DNA of 64,000 nt from Micromonospora sp. AMSO31t (GCF_008868175.1 NZ_WBKT01000005.1:33344-97343); one strand, 5' to 3'. Counted from the first letter of the stretch, positions 9,692-19,566 are shown. Numbers and translations are program-made. The notes: generated by a model from the sequence alone, not told the origin.

Positions 9692-9922
9692 ATGAGCGGC
9701 GACGAGCAGCAGGTGGGCGACACTTCCGGCAAGGGCGGTCGCCTGATGGGCTGGGTGTTCCAGAACCTCGCCGGCCCGTCCCAGGTGCAGGGCGCGGTGC
9801 AGGGCGGCTCCCGCCTGGCCCGCGAGGCCTGGAAGCACGACCTGGAGCGGCGCAAGCAGTGGAGCCGCGAACAGCGGGAGCTCAAGCGCGCCCAACGGGA
9901 GGCACGCCGCGGCGACCGGTGA
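9692..9922 (+). CDS. Small basic protein of unknown function
   Basis: 76 residues: [36 protein letters not shown], then a strongly basic helix ([29 protein letters not shown]). There is no signal peptide or membrane helix. ATG at 9692 is chosen because GAGGAGAGG lies just upstream; a TTG 21 bases earlier would bury that site. It is transcribed away from the MarR-type gene across the palindromic operator, so it is probably under that regulator. The basic C-terminus could bind nucleic acid, but that is only an impression. Confidence 0.65.
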   Translation: MSGDEQQVGDTSGKGGRLMGWVFQNLAGPSQVQGAVQGGSRLAREAWKHDLERRKQWSREQRELKRAQREARRGDR

Positions 9923-9925
9923 CGG

Positions 9926-10540
9926 TCAGCCGTAGGTGTCGCGCGGTCCCCGCCCCCGCACCCGGCGTGGGCCGCGCGACCAGGACGGCGCCGCCGGGCC
10001 GTGAATGTGCAGCTTGCGCACCACGTTGTGGCCCACCTCGCTGGCGATCTGCTTGAGCAGCGAGCCGGCGAGCAGCCGCAGCTGGGTGGCCCAGGCCGTC
10101 GAGCGGGCCTCCACGGTCAGCTCGCCGTTCTCCAGCTTCACCGGACGGCTGTGCTGCGCCACCTCCGCCCCGACCACCCGCTCCCAGGCGCCGAAGACCG
10201 TCGCCTCGGCCGCCGGCTGCTGCCAGCCACGCGCCTTGACCAGCTTGTCCAGCACCGCGCCGAGCGGCTGCGGGTCCCGCGGATCCGGCCCCGGGCCGGA
10301 GTAGCCGCGCAGCCGCTTCTCGCCGTCGCCCCGGACCGCGCCACGCCGCCGCGTGCCGGACGCCGCCTGCCGGCGGGCCTTCGCCGCGTCCAGCACCGCC
10401 CGGGCCAGCTCCGGCCCGGACGTCCCATCGGGCAGGTCCGCGCCGGCCTCGCCGCCCGGCTTCGCTTCCGGCCCCTCCGGGGTACGCCCTCCGCGTCCCG
10501 GCCCCAGCCGCGCGGGCGGGAGCTCCACCTCATCCGACAC
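9926..10540 (-). CDS. dciA: DciA/DUF721 family protein
   Basis: A 204-residue protein. Residues 95-185 ([61 protein letters not shown]) are the DUF721 domain, now known as DciA, which loads or stimulates the DnaB helicase in bacteria lacking DnaC/DnaI. The Pro/Arg-rich N-terminus is extended and presumably disordered. The start is GTG, overlapping the recF end by 11 bases, which suggests coupling. It is the homologue of Rv0004 next to recF; gyrB normally follows directly but here lies 1.9 kb away. The window also carries its partner dnaB at 61670. Confidence 0.88.
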   Translation of the reverse strand: MSDEVELPPARLGPGRGGRTPEGPEAKPGGEAGADLPDGTSGPELARAVLDAAKARRQAASGTRRRGAVRGDGEKRLRGYSGPGPDPRDPQPLGAVLDKLVKARGWQQPAAEATVFGAWERVVGAEVAQHSRPVKLENGELTVEARSTAWATQLRLLAGSLLKQIASEVGHNVVRKLHIHGPAAPSWSRGPRRVRGRGPRDTYG

Positions 10541-11663
10541 GGCGTACCGTCCCCTCGCCCACCGCGTACCGGGTGCCCCGCAGGGTCGCCGGCACGTCGT
10601 CGTCGACCGCGCAGGTCACCAGGAGCTGGCTCGCGCCGCCGACCAGCTCGGCCAGCCGTTCGCGCCGGCCAGCGTCCAGCTCGGCGAAGACGTCGTCCAG
10701 CACCAGCACCGGCTCGATCCCGTCGGCGCGCAGCAGGTCGTAGCCGGCCAGCCGCAGCGCCAGCGCGTATGACCAGGACTCGCCGTGGCTGGCGTAGCCC
10801 TTGGCGGGCAACGGGCCGAGGGTCAGCGCCAGGTCGTCCCGGTGCGGGCCGACCAGGGTGGTGCCCCGCTCGATCTCCGCCGACCGGCTCGCGGTCAACG
10901 CGGCACCGAGTGCCTCGACCAGCGCCGCCCGGTCGGTGGTCGACTCGGGCAGCTCCAGCGACGGCCGGTACGCGATCCCCGCCGCACCCCGGCCCGCCGC
11001 CACCGCGTCGTACGCCTTCGCCACGTGCGGGGTCAGCGCGGCCACCAGCTCCAGCCGGCCGGCCAGCAGCTCCGCGCCGTGGTGCGCCAGGTGCGTGTCC
11101 CAGACGGCGAGGGTGGACAGGTCCCCGCCCCGCGAGCCGCCCGTCTTCCGGGCCAGGTACGCCGTCCGGAGCAGCGCGTTGCGCTGCTTGACCACCCGCT
11201 CGTAGTCGGCGCGCACCCCGGCGTACCTGGGTTGGCGGGTGACCAGCAGGTCGTCCAGGTAGCGGCGGCGCTCGGCCGGATCCCCGCGGACGAGTTCCAG
11301 GTCCTCCGGGGCGAAGAGCACCAGCCGCAGCGCGCCGAGCACGTCCCGGGCGCGGCGGGCCGGGGAACGACCGAGCCGGGCCCGGTTGGCCTTCCCCGGG
11401 ACGATCTCCAGCTCGATCAGGAGCTCCCGGCCCTCGTGCACGACCGCGCAGCGGATCACCGCCGAGGTGGCGCCCATCCGGACCAGCGGGGCGTCCGTGG
11501 CGACCCGGTGCGAGTCCAGGGTCGCCACGTAGCCCAACGCCTCGACCAGGTTGGTCTTGCCGACGCCGTTCGCGCCGACCAGCACGTTCGGGCCCGGCTC
11601 CAGGTCGACGCCGACCCGCTCGTACGAGCGGAAGTCGACCAGTTCGAGCCGGCGGACGTACAC
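10530..11663 (-). CDS. recF: DNA replication and repair protein RecF
   Basis: A 377-residue SMC-like ATPase that helps load RecA at gaps with RecO and RecR. The N-terminus [24 protein letters not shown] is canonical. Walker A is GANGVGKTN (30-38), the signature region is in [20 protein letters not shown], and Walker B is [13 protein letters not shown]. The start is GTG, and the gene lies 16 bases downstream of gnd in the same direction. Length is normal. Confidence 0.96.
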   Translation of the reverse strand: MYVRRLELVDFRSYERVGVDLEPGPNVLVGANGVGKTNLVEALGYVATLDSHRVATDAPLVRMGATSAVIRCAVVHEGRELLIELEIVPGKANRARLGRSPARRARDVLGALRLVLFAPEDLELVRGDPAERRRYLDDLLVTRQPRYAGVRADYERVVKQRNALLRTAYLARKTGGSRGGDLSTLAVWDTHLAHHGAELLAGRLELVAALTPHVAKAYDAVAAGRGAAGIAYRPSLELPESTTDRAALVEALGAALTASRSAEIERGTTLVGPHRDDLALTLGPLPAKGYASHGESWSYALALRLAGYDLLRADGIEPVLVLDDVFAELDAGRRERLAELVGGASQLLVTCAVDDDVPATLRGTRYAVGEGTVRRVG

Positions 11664-11679
11664 AGGCTGTGGATGCCAG

Positions 11680-12552
11680 TCAGCGCTTGCGGACGGCGTG
11701 CCCGCCGAACTGCTGGCGCAGCGCGGCGACGGCCTTCATGGCGGGCGAGTCGTCCTGCCGGGAGGCGAACCGGGCGAACAGCGAGGCGGTGATGACGTTC
11801 AGCGGCACGGCGAGCCGCACCGCCTCGTCGACCGTCCAGCGGCCCTCGCCGGTGTCCTCGGTGTAGCCGCTCAGCTCGGCCAGCTCCGGGTCCTCGTCGA
11901 GCGCCCGGTCGAGCAGGTCGAGCAGCCAGGACCGGACCACGGTGCCCTCGCGCCAGGACTTGAAGACGCCCGGCACGTTGGTCACCAGCTCGGAGGCGGC
12001 CAGCAGCTCGTAGCCCTCGGCGTAGGCGTGCATGAGGCCGTATTCGATGCCGTTGTGCACCATCTTGGCGTAGTGGCCGGCGCCGACCGGGCCGGCGTGC
12101 ACGAAGCCGAACTCGCCCTCGGGCTTGAGCGCCTCGAAGATGGGCATCAGCCGCCCGACATGCTCCTGAGCGCCGCCGACCATCAGGGCGTACCCGTTCT
12201 GCTTGCCCCAGACGCCGCCCGAGACGCCGACGTCGATGTAGCCGATGCCCTGCTCGTTGAGGCGCTCGGCGCGCGGGGCGTCGTCGCTGAAGCGGGAGTT
12301 GCCGCCATCGATGATGATGTCGCCCTCGCCGAGCACACCGGCGAGCTCGTCGATGGTGGCGTCGGTGACGCCGGCCGGCACCATCACCCAGACCGCGCGG
12401 GGCGATTCCAGCTTCTCGGCCAGCTCCGCGAGGCTCGCGACGTCGCTCAGCTCCGCGTTGCGGTCGTAGCCGACCACCTCGTGACCGGCGGCGCGCAACC
12501 GCTCGCGCATGTTGCCGCCCATCCGGCCGAGTCCTACCAGGCCGAGCTGCAT
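11680..12552 (-). CDS. gnd: 6-phosphogluconate dehydrogenase, decarboxylating (short type)
   Basis: A 290-residue short-chain Gnd, which oxidises 6-phosphogluconate to ribulose 5-phosphate and CO2 in the pentose phosphate pathway. The Rossmann motif [12 protein letters not shown] is at 4-15, VMVPAG and [10 protein letters not shown] form the cofactor and substrate region, [20 protein letters not shown] is the substrate loop, and [10 protein letters not shown] carries the catalytic Lys. The roughly 300-residue form is usually tetrameric and often NAD-dependent; the cofactor is not decided here. It lies between dnaN and recF, an arrangement typical of Streptomyces and Micromonosporaceae. ATG start. 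Confidence 0.93.
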   Translation of the reverse strand: MQLGLVGLGRMGGNMRERLRAAGHEVVGYDRNAELSDVASLAELAEKLESPRAVWVMVPAGVTDATIDELAGVLGEGDIIIDGGNSRFSDDAPRAERLNEQGIGYIDVGVSGGVWGKQNGYALMVGGAQEHVGRLMPIFEALKPEGEFGFVHAGPVGAGHYAKMVHNGIEYGLMHAYAEGYELLAASELVTNVPGVFKSWREGTVVRSWLLDLLDRALDEDPELAELSGYTEDTGEGRWTVDEAVRLAVPLNVITASLFARFASRQDDSPAMKAVAALRQQFGGHAVRKR

Positions 12553-12592
12553 CTGCTCCTACCTCCGTACGTCTGGATCGTGCTGCCGGCGA

Positions 12593-13726
12593 TCAGCGGG
12601 ACACGCGGATCGGCATGATGAGATACCGGTACCCCGGGATGACCTCGCCATCCTCGCCGGCGGGGGAAATCACCGCGGGCTTGAAGGCGTCCACGAACGC
12701 CAGCTGGGCGTGCTGGGCGCCCAGGTTGGTCAGGCCGTCGATCAGGTACTGCGGGTTGAAGCCGATGGTCAGCGCGTCGCCGGTGAAGGTCGCCTCCATG
12801 GCCTCGCTGGCCCGGGCCTCCTCGGTGCCGCCGGCCTCGACCACCAGGCCGTCGGAGCTGAAGCTGAGCAACACCGGGGTGGTGCGCTCGGCGACCAGCG
12901 CCACGCGCTTGACCACCTCGATGAGCGTGGCGACCGGCACGCGGGCCTCGGCGTTGTGGCTGGCCGGGAAGAGCGAGCGCACCGGGGGGTAGTTGGCCCC
13001 GTCGAGCAGCCGGCTGGTGGTCCGGCGGGTGCCGCCGGAGAAGCCGATCATGCCCTCGCCGGCGCCGCCCTGGGAGAGCGCCATGGTGACGTGGCCGCCG
13101 AGCGGGCCCAGAGCCTTGGCGGTGTCGTGCAGCGTCCGGGCGGGCACCAGCGCGTTGAGGCTGATCTCCGGGTCGTCCGGGTTCCACTCCATCTCGCGCA
13201 GGGCGAGCCGGTAGCGGTCGGTGGCGAGCATCGCCAGCGTGCTGCCGGACAGCTCGATCCGGACGCCGGTCATCATCGGCAGCGTCTCGTCCCGGCCGGC
13301 GGCCACGGCCACCTGGGCCACGGCGGCGGCGAAGGCGGCCGCGTCGACGGTGCCGGCGCTCTCCGGCATCTCGGGCAGGGTCGGGTAGTCCTCGACCGGC
13401 ATGGTCGGCAGGGTGAACCGGGCGCTGCCGCACACCAGTTCCAGGTGCGCGCCGACGGCGGCGATGTCCACCGGCTTGGCCGGGAGCGCCTTGGTGATCT
13501 CGGCGAGCAGCCGGCCGGAGACCAGGGCGGCCCCGTCGGCGTCACCCTGCACCTCGACGGTGACCTGGCTGGAGACCTCGTAGTCGAAGCCGGAGACCTG
13601 GAGGTTGCCGTCGGTGACGCGGAGCATCACCCCGGCCAGCACCGGCACGGAAGGTCGGTTGGGCAGGCTCTTGGCGGTCCACGCGACCGCCTCGGCGAGC
13701 GCGTCGCGCTCCACTCGGAACTTCAT
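12593..13726 (-). CDS. dnaN: DNA polymerase III sliding clamp (beta subunit)
   Basis: A 377-residue beta clamp, the ring that tethers DNA polymerase III. MKFRVERDALAEAVAWTAKSLPNRPSVPVLAGVML opens the first of three clamp domains. ATDRYRLALREMEW lies in the second, and the conserved C-terminal PIRVSR ends the peptide-binding pocket domain. ATG at 13726 follows GGAGG with a 6-base gap; the open frame upstream of it is in oriC and is not coding. It is transcribed away from oriC, as usual. Confidence 0.96.
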   Translation of the reverse strand: MKFRVERDALAEAVAWTAKSLPNRPSVPVLAGVMLRVTDGNLQVSGFDYEVSSQVTVEVQGDADGAALVSGRLLAEITKALPAKPVDIAAVGAHLELVCGSARFTLPTMPVEDYPTLPEMPESAGTVDAAAFAAAVAQVAVAAGRDETLPMMTGVRIELSGSTLAMLATDRYRLALREMEWNPDDPEISLNALVPARTLHDTAKALGPLGGHVTMALSQGGAGEGMIGFSGGTRRTTSRLLDGANYPPVRSLFPASHNAEARVPVATLIEVVKRVALVAERTTPVLLSFSSDGLVVEAGGTEEARASEAMEATFTGDALTIGFNPQYLIDGLTNLGAQHAQLAFVDAFKPAVISPAGEDGEVIPGYRYLIMPIRVSR

Positions 13727-13919
13727 CAATGCCTCCGCGTCGACGTCAGCGACAACTCTCTCATGCCGACCGCTGCCACCCGTCCCGCCCGACCGTGCGG
13801 GTACCCCTCGCACCTTAGGGCGCGTGGGCATCGGCTGTGCGCCCGACCCCGTGGATCCAGGTGCCCGGGTGACTGCCGGCGGCAGTGCTCCGGCCCGATC
13901 CACAGGAAGTCCAACGGTG

Positions 13920-13964
13920 ATGATTGGTTTTTGTTGTTTAGAAGAGATAACTCATCGTCTTCAT
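13920..13964. other. AT-rich stretch, candidate DNA unwinding element
   Basis: A T-rich run (TGGTTTTTGTTGTTTAG, then AGATAACTCATC) of roughly 60-65% A+T inside DNA of about 70% G+C. It immediately flanks the DnaA-box array on the dnaN side, where strand opening would be expected. Function is inferred from composition and place. Confidence 0.6.
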
Positions 13965-14439
13965 CGCACCTGTGCAAACTGTGGAGAACCGGCGTCCGCC
14001 CAGGTCAGACAGGTTATCCACCGGTGGTTTCGCTGTGGAGAACCAGGGGTACAACCCGTGTCTGAGTCCACAGCCGTCGCCAGCCGCCGAGTTATCCACG
14101 GCTGTCCACCGGTTGTCCACCGCTAATCCACCGGGTTTCTCCCCAGTGCTGTGGACGGCGCCGGCGGCGTCGACCGGCGTCATCCCCAGAACCTTCAACA
14201 GGTCGCCCACAGGCCGACCGTCGTCGGTGGACAACGGGACCGTCGTCCCCAGGCGTCCACAGCCTCGTCCCCAGGAGTTGTCCACAGTCTGTGGGTAACC
14301 GGGCGGAGACCGAGCGTGGTTTTCCACCGGCTGTGGAACAGGGGGTGTGGACAACCGGCCCGGGGTGTGGATGAAACACGACACCGATCGTGGGCCCTGC
14401 ACCGGGTCGAGGGTCAAGCGCCGGATCTCCACCGGCACG

Positions 14440-14469
14440 AAAAAGCCCGGCCGGTGGGCCCGGCCGGGC
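14440..14469 (-). terminator. Intrinsic terminator after dnaA
   Basis: GCCCGGCCGG and CCGGCCGGGC form a perfect 10-bp stem around five bases. On the minus strand five T residues follow (complement of 14440-14444). It starts 19 bases past the dnaA stop and should keep dnaA transcription out of oriC. Confidence 0.85.
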
Positions 14470-14487
14470 GTCGCGTCGGCGTACGGA

Positions 14488-16317
14488 TCAGGTGGTCTGC
14501 TTGATCCGGTTGGTCAGCTCGGCGATCTGGTTGTAGAGCGAGCGCCGCTCCGCCATCTGCTGGCGGATCTTCCGGTCGGCGTGCATGACGGTGGTGTGGT
14601 CCCGGCCGCCGAACGCCTGCCCGATCCGTGGCAGCGACAGGTCGGTCAGCTCGCGGCACAGGTACATGGCCACCTGGCGGGCGTTGACCAGCACCCGGGA
14701 CCGGGAATGGCCGCGCAGATCCTCCAGGCTCACCCCGAAGTAGTCCGCGGTGGAGACCATGATCTGGTCGGCGGTGATCTCCGGGCCGGCGCCGTCCGGG
14801 ATGAAGTCCCGCAGCACCTCCTCGGCCAGCGACAGCTCCACCGACGAGCGGGTGAGGCTGGCGAACGCGGTGACCCGGATCAGCGCGCCCTCGAGTTCCC
14901 GGATCGAGTTCGACACCCGGGAGGCGATGAACTCCAGCACGTCCGGCGGGGCGTACAAGCGCTCCTGCGCCGCCTTCTTCTGCAGGATCGCGATCCGGGT
15001 CTCCAGGTCCGGCGGCTGGATGTCGGCGAGCAGCCCCCACTCGAACCGCGTCCGCAGCCGGTCCTCCAGCGTCGCCAGTTGCTTCGGCGAACGGTCGGAG
15101 GTGATCACGATCTGCTTGTTGGCGTTGTGCAGCGTGTTGAACGTGTGGAAGAACTCCTCCTGCGTCCGCTCCCGGTTCTCCAGGAACTGGATGTCGTCGA
15201 TCAGGAGGATGTCCACGTCCCGGTAGCGGCGCTGGAACGCGCTGGTCTTGTCGTCCCGCAGCGAGTTGATGAAGTCGTTGGTGAACTCCTCGGTCGAGAC
15301 GTACCGGACCGAGCGGGCGTTGCCCAGCGTCGTGGCGTAGTGCCCGATGGCGTGCAGCAGGTGAGTCTTGCCCAGCCCGGAGCTGCCGTAGATGAAGAGC
15401 GGGTTGTACGCCTTCGCCGGCGACTCGGCCACCGCGACGCTCGCCGCGTGGGCGAAGCGGTTGGACGAGCCGATGACGAACGTCTCGAACATGTACTTCG
15501 GGTTGAGCCGGTTGCCGCCGCTCTCCGCGCCGCCGGGCATCCGCCGGTCGGCCTGGCCGCCCGGGCGGTGGTCCGGGCCGCCGCGGCCGGGGCCGCTGTC
15601 CGTGGCGCCGTCCCGGGGCAGGCCGCGCAGCGGCGGGGCGTCGGCCGGGCCGGGCGCCTCCCGGTAGCGGGGCTCGTAGTTGTCGGGGGCGGCCGCTTCG
15701 ACCCGGGGCCGCTCGTCGAAGCCACGGCGCTCGGGAGTGGCGCGCAGCGGCTCCGCGAAGGCGGCGCTGAAGAGCGTGTCCTGGCCGTCGCGGCTGGCCG
15801 GGATCAGCTGCGGGCGGCCGCCGTCGGCCGTGCGCTGCCGCGGGGCCGGCTCCTCGGCGGGCGGCTCCGGACGCGGATCGGCGTACGCCGGGGCCTCGGG
15901 CCGGCCCGGGGGGAAACCCAGCTCGGGGAAGCCCGGCGCGGCGTCGGCCGGGCCGGGCTGGTCGAAGCCGGTGAGCAGATCCGGTGGGCCGGCGGGCTCG
16001 GCGGCGGGTTCGGGGTTGCTGCGGTAGACGGTGCCGGCCGGACGGCCGCCCGGGTCCTCCGCGACGCGGACCGTGACCGCCACCTGGATGGGCCGGCCGA
16101 GCCGGCGGCTCAACGCCTCGGTGATGGCCGGGCGGAGGCGGGACTCGATCACGTCCCGGGTGAAGGCGTCGGGCACGGAGAGCAGTGCGGTGTCCTCGAC
16201 GATCGCCCGCAGCCGGGTCAGCCGGAGGTACGCCCGCTGCTGCGCGGAGATGATCTCGTCGGCGAGCTCGTCGGTCGTCGCCGTCCACACCGCGGCAAGG
16301 TCGGTCGCTCCGGTCAC
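14488..16317 (-). CDS. dnaA: Chromosomal replication initiator protein DnaA
   Basis: A 609-residue initiator ATPase that binds DnaA boxes, melts oriC and recruits helicase. Domain I is 1-90 ([16 protein letters not shown]). A very long Pro/Gly/Asp-rich domain II linker covers about 90-268, as in Streptomyces and relatives. Domain III has Walker [11 protein letters not shown] (311-320), Walker [15 protein letters not shown] and the [17 protein letters not shown] sensor region [14 protein letters not shown]. Domain IV ends with the DNA-binding signature [14 protein letters not shown]. The start is GTG, with GGCGAGGGGGG upstream. Two DnaA boxes in its promoter gap suggest autoregulation. Confidence 0.97.
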   Translation of the reverse strand: MTGATDLAAVWTATTDELADEIISAQQRAYLRLTRLRAIVEDTALLSVPDAFTRDVIESRLRPAITEALSRRLGRPIQVAVTVRVAEDPGGRPAGTVYRSNPEPAAEPAGPPDLLTGFDQPGPADAAPGFPELGFPPGRPEAPAYADPRPEPPAEEPAPRQRTADGGRPQLIPASRDGQDTLFSAAFAEPLRATPERRGFDERPRVEAAAPDNYEPRYREAPGPADAPPLRGLPRDGATDSGPGRGGPDHRPGGQADRRMPGGAESGGNRLNPKYMFETFVIGSSNRFAHAASVAVAESPAKAYNPLFIYGSSGLGKTHLLHAIGHYATTLGNARSVRYVSTEEFTNDFINSLRDDKTSAFQRRYRDVDILLIDDIQFLENRERTQEEFFHTFNTLHNANKQIVITSDRSPKQLATLEDRLRTRFEWGLLADIQPPDLETRIAILQKKAAQERLYAPPDVLEFIASRVSNSIRELEGALIRVTAFASLTRSSVELSLAEEVLRDFIPDGAGPEITADQIMVSTADYFGVSLEDLRGHSRSRVLVNARQVAMYLCRELTDLSLPRIGQAFGGRDHTTVMHADRKIRQQMAERRSLYNQIAELTNRIKQTT

Positions 16318-16373
16318 CGTCGTGCCACCCCCCCTCGCCTCTCCTCACGCCCGCCCGGACGGCTGACCGGTCG

Positions 16374-16393
16374 TCATCCACAAGTTATCCACA
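16374..16393 (+). promoter_or_regulatory. Paired DnaA boxes in the dnaA upstream region
   Basis: TCATCCACA (16374-16382) and the exact box TTATCCACA (16385-16393) stand two bases apart, 57 bases upstream of the dnaA start. Autoregulation of dnaA through such boxes is known in Streptomyces; here it is inferred from position. The rest of the 576-base dnaA-rpmH gap holds no gene. Confidence 0.75.
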
Positions 16394-16678
16394 GCCTGTG
16401 TGTACCGACCGATTGGGGCCGCCCACCGGACGCGGGTCGGACCTGCCCCCTGATTCGCGGAGGCACTGAAGCGGGTTCACCGTGCCGAACGATTCACTAC
16501 CTTGTCCGGTCTTGCCAGCCAGCGACAAACCCCCACCCCCGACGCTGACCGCAATCGGGCACGCTAACAGCGCGGACCCCGCGCCATCAACCGTCGACAC
16601 CGGGGCAGCCTTGTCAACATCAGTGAAAACCGCCCCTTCGGTCGCGCTCCCGGCGCTGGTCGCGGCCGAGGTGCGAGG

Positions 16679-16707
16679 TTGACGGTCACTGCCCCCCTGC
16701 GTAGGCT
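16679..16707 (+). promoter_or_regulatory. Promoter of the rpmH-rnpA-yidD-yidC group
   Basis: TTGACG (16679-16684), a 17-base spacer and TAGGCT (16702-16707) fit a primary sigma factor promoter. A second -10-like TAGGGT is at 16734-16739. The resulting leader to rpmH is about 180 bases. Confidence 0.65.
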
Positions 16708-16893
16708 GGAACGGCTGCTCTCTCGCCCTCTGCTAGGGTGATGAGTGCTTGCTGCCCGCGGTCACCGCCCCGCCTAGCCGGGGTCCCGCGCCACCGGGCA
16801 GCACCGATCGGAGGCCACCGCCCGAGGTGGCCTGGACCACCACACGACCCGGGCGATCCCCCGCGCGAGGTCTACGACAACGGAGAGCCTGAC

Positions 16894-17031
16894 GTGAGCA
16901 AGCGCACCTACCAGCCGAACAACCGCCGGCGCGCGAAGACCCACGGCTTCCGGCTGCGCATGCGCACCCGTGCCGGCCGCGCCATCATCTCGACCCGTCG
17001 CAGCAAGGGCCGCGCCCGCCTGTCGGCCTGA
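16894..17031 (+). CDS. rpmH: 50S ribosomal protein L34
   Basis: A 45-residue basic protein, [45 protein letters not shown] in short pieces: the N-terminal [13 protein letters not shown] and C-terminal GRARLSA are diagnostic. It is a structural protein of the large subunit. The start is GTG with GGAGAG upstream. First gene of the conserved rpmH-rnpA block facing away from dnaA. Confidence 0.98.
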   Translation: MSKRTYQPNNRRRAKTHGFRLRMRTRAGRAIISTRRSKGRARLSA

Positions 17032-17065
17032 GGCCGACAGGTCCGGTCCGGGGACGTGGGCAGTC

Positions 17066-17479
17066 GTGCTGGCCGCCGCACAACGACTGCGGCGTAGCAG
17101 CGACTTCGCCGCAGCGGTCCGCGGTGGCCGACGCGTCGGCCGTGGCGCCGTCGTGGTGCACCTGACCCTCCCCGAGCAGACCGGATCCACCGCGACCACC
17201 TCGCCGGAGCCGGCGCGGAGCAGCGGTGCGGAGACCTCCGCACCGAGCCGCGCCGGCTTCGTCGTGTCCAAGGCCGTCGGCAACGCCGTGGTCCGCAACA
17301 CGGTCCGCCGCCGGCTCCGCCACCTGGTCCGCGAGCGGCTGGCCGACCTGCCCGCCGGCAGCACCCTGGTGGTACGCGCGCTGCCGCCGGCCGCCCAGGC
17401 GTCGTACGCCCGGCTCGGGGCCGACCTGGACGCCGCCCTCGCCGCCGCACGGTCCCCACGGGGACGGCGGTCGCGGTGA
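17066..17479 (+). CDS. rnpA: Ribonuclease P protein component
   Basis: 137 residues. It binds the catalytic RNase P RNA to mature tRNA 5' ends. The GTG start gives [21 protein letters not shown], the family N-terminus. [26 protein letters not shown] is the RNR signature (conserved RnpA motif). A Thr/Ser/Glu insertion after LTLPEQTG lengthens the beta-sheet loop, as in many actinobacteria. Its GTGA stop overlaps the yidD start. Confidence 0.95.
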   Translation: MLAAAQRLRRSSDFAAAVRGGRRVGRGAVVVHLTLPEQTGSTATTSPEPARSSGAETSAPSRAGFVVSKAVGNAVVRNTVRRRLRHLVRERLADLPAGSTLVVRALPPAAQASYARLGADLDAALAAARSPRGRRSR

Positions 17480-17760
17480 CCGAGCACACTGCCGCGCCGC
17501 GGCCCTCTGCCGGTGCCCGCATGCTGATGGCGCCCATCATCGCGTACCGTCGGTGGATAAGTCCGGCACTGCCGGCCCGCTGCCGGTTCTACCCGTCGTG
17601 CAGTGCCTACGCCGTCGAGGCGGTGTCCCGGCACGGTGCGCTGCGGGGAGCCTGGCTGACGGTCCGGCGGCTGTCGCGCTGCCACCCCTTCCACCCTGGT
17701 GGACACGACCCGGTCCCGGAGCCGGGCGACCGCCGCCGTTCCGACGTGACTGGAGCCTGA
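17476..17760 (+). CDS. yidD: Membrane protein insertion efficiency factor YidD
   Basis: 94 residues with the YidD core [66 protein letters not shown]. The [11 protein letters not shown] motif and the C-terminal CHPFHPGG are diagnostic. It assists YidC-dependent insertion at the inner membrane. GTG start overlaps rnpA by four bases, and its TGA touches the yidC GTG: tight translational coupling. Confidence 0.93.
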   Translation: MTEHTAAPRPSAGARMLMAPIIAYRRWISPALPARCRFYPSCSAYAVEAVSRHGALRGAWLTVRRLSRCHPFHPGGHDPVPEPGDRRRSDVTGA

Positions 17761-18762
17761 GTGTTTAGTCTCGACTGGATCTACTACGCGATCTCGTGGA
17801 TCCTGCTGACCTGGCACTCGGCCTGGGACGCCATCGGGGTCTCGGTCGGGGCCGTGATCGGCACGAACTGGGCGTGGATCCTCTCCATCATCTTCCTGGT
17901 GGTCACCGTCCGGGTGATCCTGTTCCCGGTCTTCGTCAAGCAGATCAAGTCGCAGCGGGCCATGCAGGCGCTCCAGCCCAAGGTCAAGGAGCTGCAGGAG
18001 AAGCACAAGGGTGACCGGGAGACGCTCCAGAAGGAGATGATGGAGCTCTACCGGAAGGAAAAGGCCAACCCGCTGATGGGCTGCCTTCCGATGTTCCTCC
18101 AGATCCCGGTCTTCCTCGGCCTGTTCCACACGCTCAAGCGGCTCAACCCGGACAACCAGGGCAAGACCCTGTACGGCTGGACCGTCGAGCAGTTCAACAG
18201 CGCCTCGAACGCGAAGCTCTTCACCGCTCCGATCTCCGGGAAGTTCGGCTCCACCGCCGGCGAGATGGCGGCGCTCGGCGCGAACCTCACCACCGTCAAG
18301 ATCGTCGCCGGCGTACTGGTCTGCATCATGATCGCCACGACCTACCTGACCAGCCGGCAGATGATCCTCAAGACCGGTTGGGCGGAGGACCCGCAGCAGC
18401 GCATGGTGCAGCGGCTGATGCTCTACGGCATCCCGGTCTCGCTGCTCATCTCGGGCGCGATCTTCCCCATCGGCGTGATCATCTACTGGGTTACGAACAA
18501 CCTCTTCACCCTCGGCCAGCAGCAGTGGGTGCTGCGGAAGTTCCCGCCGCTGGTGCCGCCGAAGAACAGCACCGCCGGCAAGGCCACCGCGGGCAAGGCC
18601 GCCGCCCAGCCCGCCAAGGCAGGTGGCCTGCTCGGCCGCAAGACCGCGCAGCCGGCCGCCAAGGCTCCGGCCGTCGCCCCCAAGGTGGCCGGTCCGAAGC
18701 CCGGCGCCAAGCCGGTCAACCCGAAGAAGGGCAGCGGCCGACCCGCCAAGCGACAGGGGTGA
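17761..18762 (+). CDS. yidC: Membrane protein insertase YidC/Oxa1
   Basis: 333 residues, inserting proteins into the cytoplasmic membrane alone or with SecYEG. Conserved parts are the first helix with WILSIIFLVVTVRVILFPVFVKQIKSQRAMQ, the cytoplasmic coiled hairpin QPKVKELQEKHKGDRETLQKEM, NPLMGCLPMFLQIPVFLGLF, and the last helices IPVSLLISGAIFPIGVIIYWVTNNLFTLGQQ. The C-terminal 70 residues are Ala/Lys/Pro-rich, as in other actinobacterial YidC. GTG start directly after the yidD stop. Confidence 0.95.
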   Translation: MFSLDWIYYAISWILLTWHSAWDAIGVSVGAVIGTNWAWILSIIFLVVTVRVILFPVFVKQIKSQRAMQALQPKVKELQEKHKGDRETLQKEMMELYRKEKANPLMGCLPMFLQIPVFLGLFHTLKRLNPDNQGKTLYGWTVEQFNSASNAKLFTAPISGKFGSTAGEMAALGANLTTVKIVAGVLVCIMIATTYLTSRQMILKTGWAEDPQQRMVQRLMLYGIPVSLLISGAIFPIGVIIYWVTNNLFTLGQQQWVLRKFPPLVPPKNSTAGKATAGKAAAQPAKAGGLLGRKTAQPAAKAPAVAPKVAGPKPGAKPVNPKKGSGRPAKRQG

Positions 18763-18976
18763 GCCGCCGGGCCGCCGCCGGACACCGGTGGCGGCCCGTT
18801 CGGTCCCCGAGCTGCCACCCGAGGGGTCGGCGCCGGACCGGAACCGCCGCGCCGAGCGCGGTCACGGGCGAAACTGGCCCGTACAGACGTGCCCGAGGGC
18901 ACCGGCGAACCTCCCGCCGGGCCCCGGGAGACCAGCGGACCCGACGGTCCGGCCGAGCGAGTACGGAGATGACACC

Positions 18977-19561
18977 GTGACCGACACCAGCATCCCCAGC
19001 GCGGACCAGTCCCTGGACGAGGAGACCGCGCCGGCCGCCACCACGGAGGAGGCCGAGGACACCCAGGCCGAGGGCCGGGAGAAGAAGGCCCTCGCCGACA
19101 GCGACCTGTTCCGGCAGAGCGAGATCGCCGCCGACTACGTCGAGGGCCTGCTCGACATCCTCGACTACGACGGCGACATCGACGAGCTGGTCTCCGGTGG
19201 CCGCCCGGTCGTCGAGGTGGTCGGCGCTCGCCTGCAGAACCTGGTCGGCCAGCGCGGCGCCACCCTGGAGGCGCTTCAGGAGCTGGCCCGGCTGGCGGTG
19301 TTCCGGCAGACCGGTTCGCCGAGCCGCCTGCTGCTCGACGTCGGCGGCTACCGCGCCGCCCGGCGCAAGGAGCTGGCCGCCGTCGCCAAGAACGCGGTGG
19401 AGAAGGTCAAGGAGCACGGCGAGGCGGTGCGCCTGGAGCCGATGTCCGCGTTCGAGCGCAAGTGCGTGCACGACGTGGTCAACGCGATGACCGGCGTGGA
19501 GAGCGAGTCCGAGGGCGTCGAGCCGAACCGCCGGATCATCGTCCGGCCGGTGACGGACTGA
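18977..19561 (+). CDS. jag: Jag/KhpB family RNA-binding protein
   Basis: 194 residues: an acidic N-terminus, a KH domain (IDELVSGGRPVVEVVGARLQNLVGQRGATLEALQELARLAV, with GxxG as GQRG) and an R3H domain (ERKCVHDVVNAM and GVEPNRRIIVRP). KhpB-type proteins bind many RNAs and affect cell elongation. GTG at 18977 follows GGAGATGACACC; the frame is open further upstream, but that part overlaps the gap after yidC and lacks coding character. It lies between yidC and rsmG as in most Gram-positives. Confidence 0.92.
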   Translation: MTDTSIPSADQSLDEETAPAATTEEAEDTQAEGREKKALADSDLFRQSEIAADYVEGLLDILDYDGDIDELVSGGRPVVEVVGARLQNLVGQRGATLEALQELARLAVFRQTGSPSRLLLDVGGYRAARRKELAAVAKNAVEKVKEHGEAVRLEPMSAFERKCVHDVVNAMTGVESESEGVEPNRRIIVRPVTD

Positions 19562-19566
19562 CGTAG

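Larger units (their letters stand above)
13727..14487. other. oriC: Chromosomal replication origin oriC
   Basis: A 761-base gene-free gap between dnaA and dnaN packed with DnaA boxes from 13980 to 14374. Exact TTGTCCACA sites are at 14278-14286 and, reversed, 14346-14354. One-mismatch sites include TTATCCACC (14014), TTATCCACG (14092), TTGTCCACC (14113, and reversed at 14226), TTCTCCACA reversed (13980, 14034), TTACCCACA reversed (14290), TCATCCACA reversed (14366) and TGTTCCACA reversed (14332). Weaker ones lie at 14064, 14102, 14124, 14150, 14253 and 14320. About 17 boxes in both orientations, with an AT-rich stretch at the dnaN end, match the known actinobacterial oriC layout. Confidence 0.95.

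Noticed and set aside
8032..9885. A continuous open frame extending gyrB upstream to a 1266-residue protein
   Set aside because: The added part is antisense to the unknown gene and overlaps the MarR-type gene. GyrB homology begins at the GTG at 8031.
11669..11677. A lone DnaA-box-like TGTGGATGC between gnd and recF
   Set aside because: A single mismatched site without neighbours; not counted as a regulatory group.
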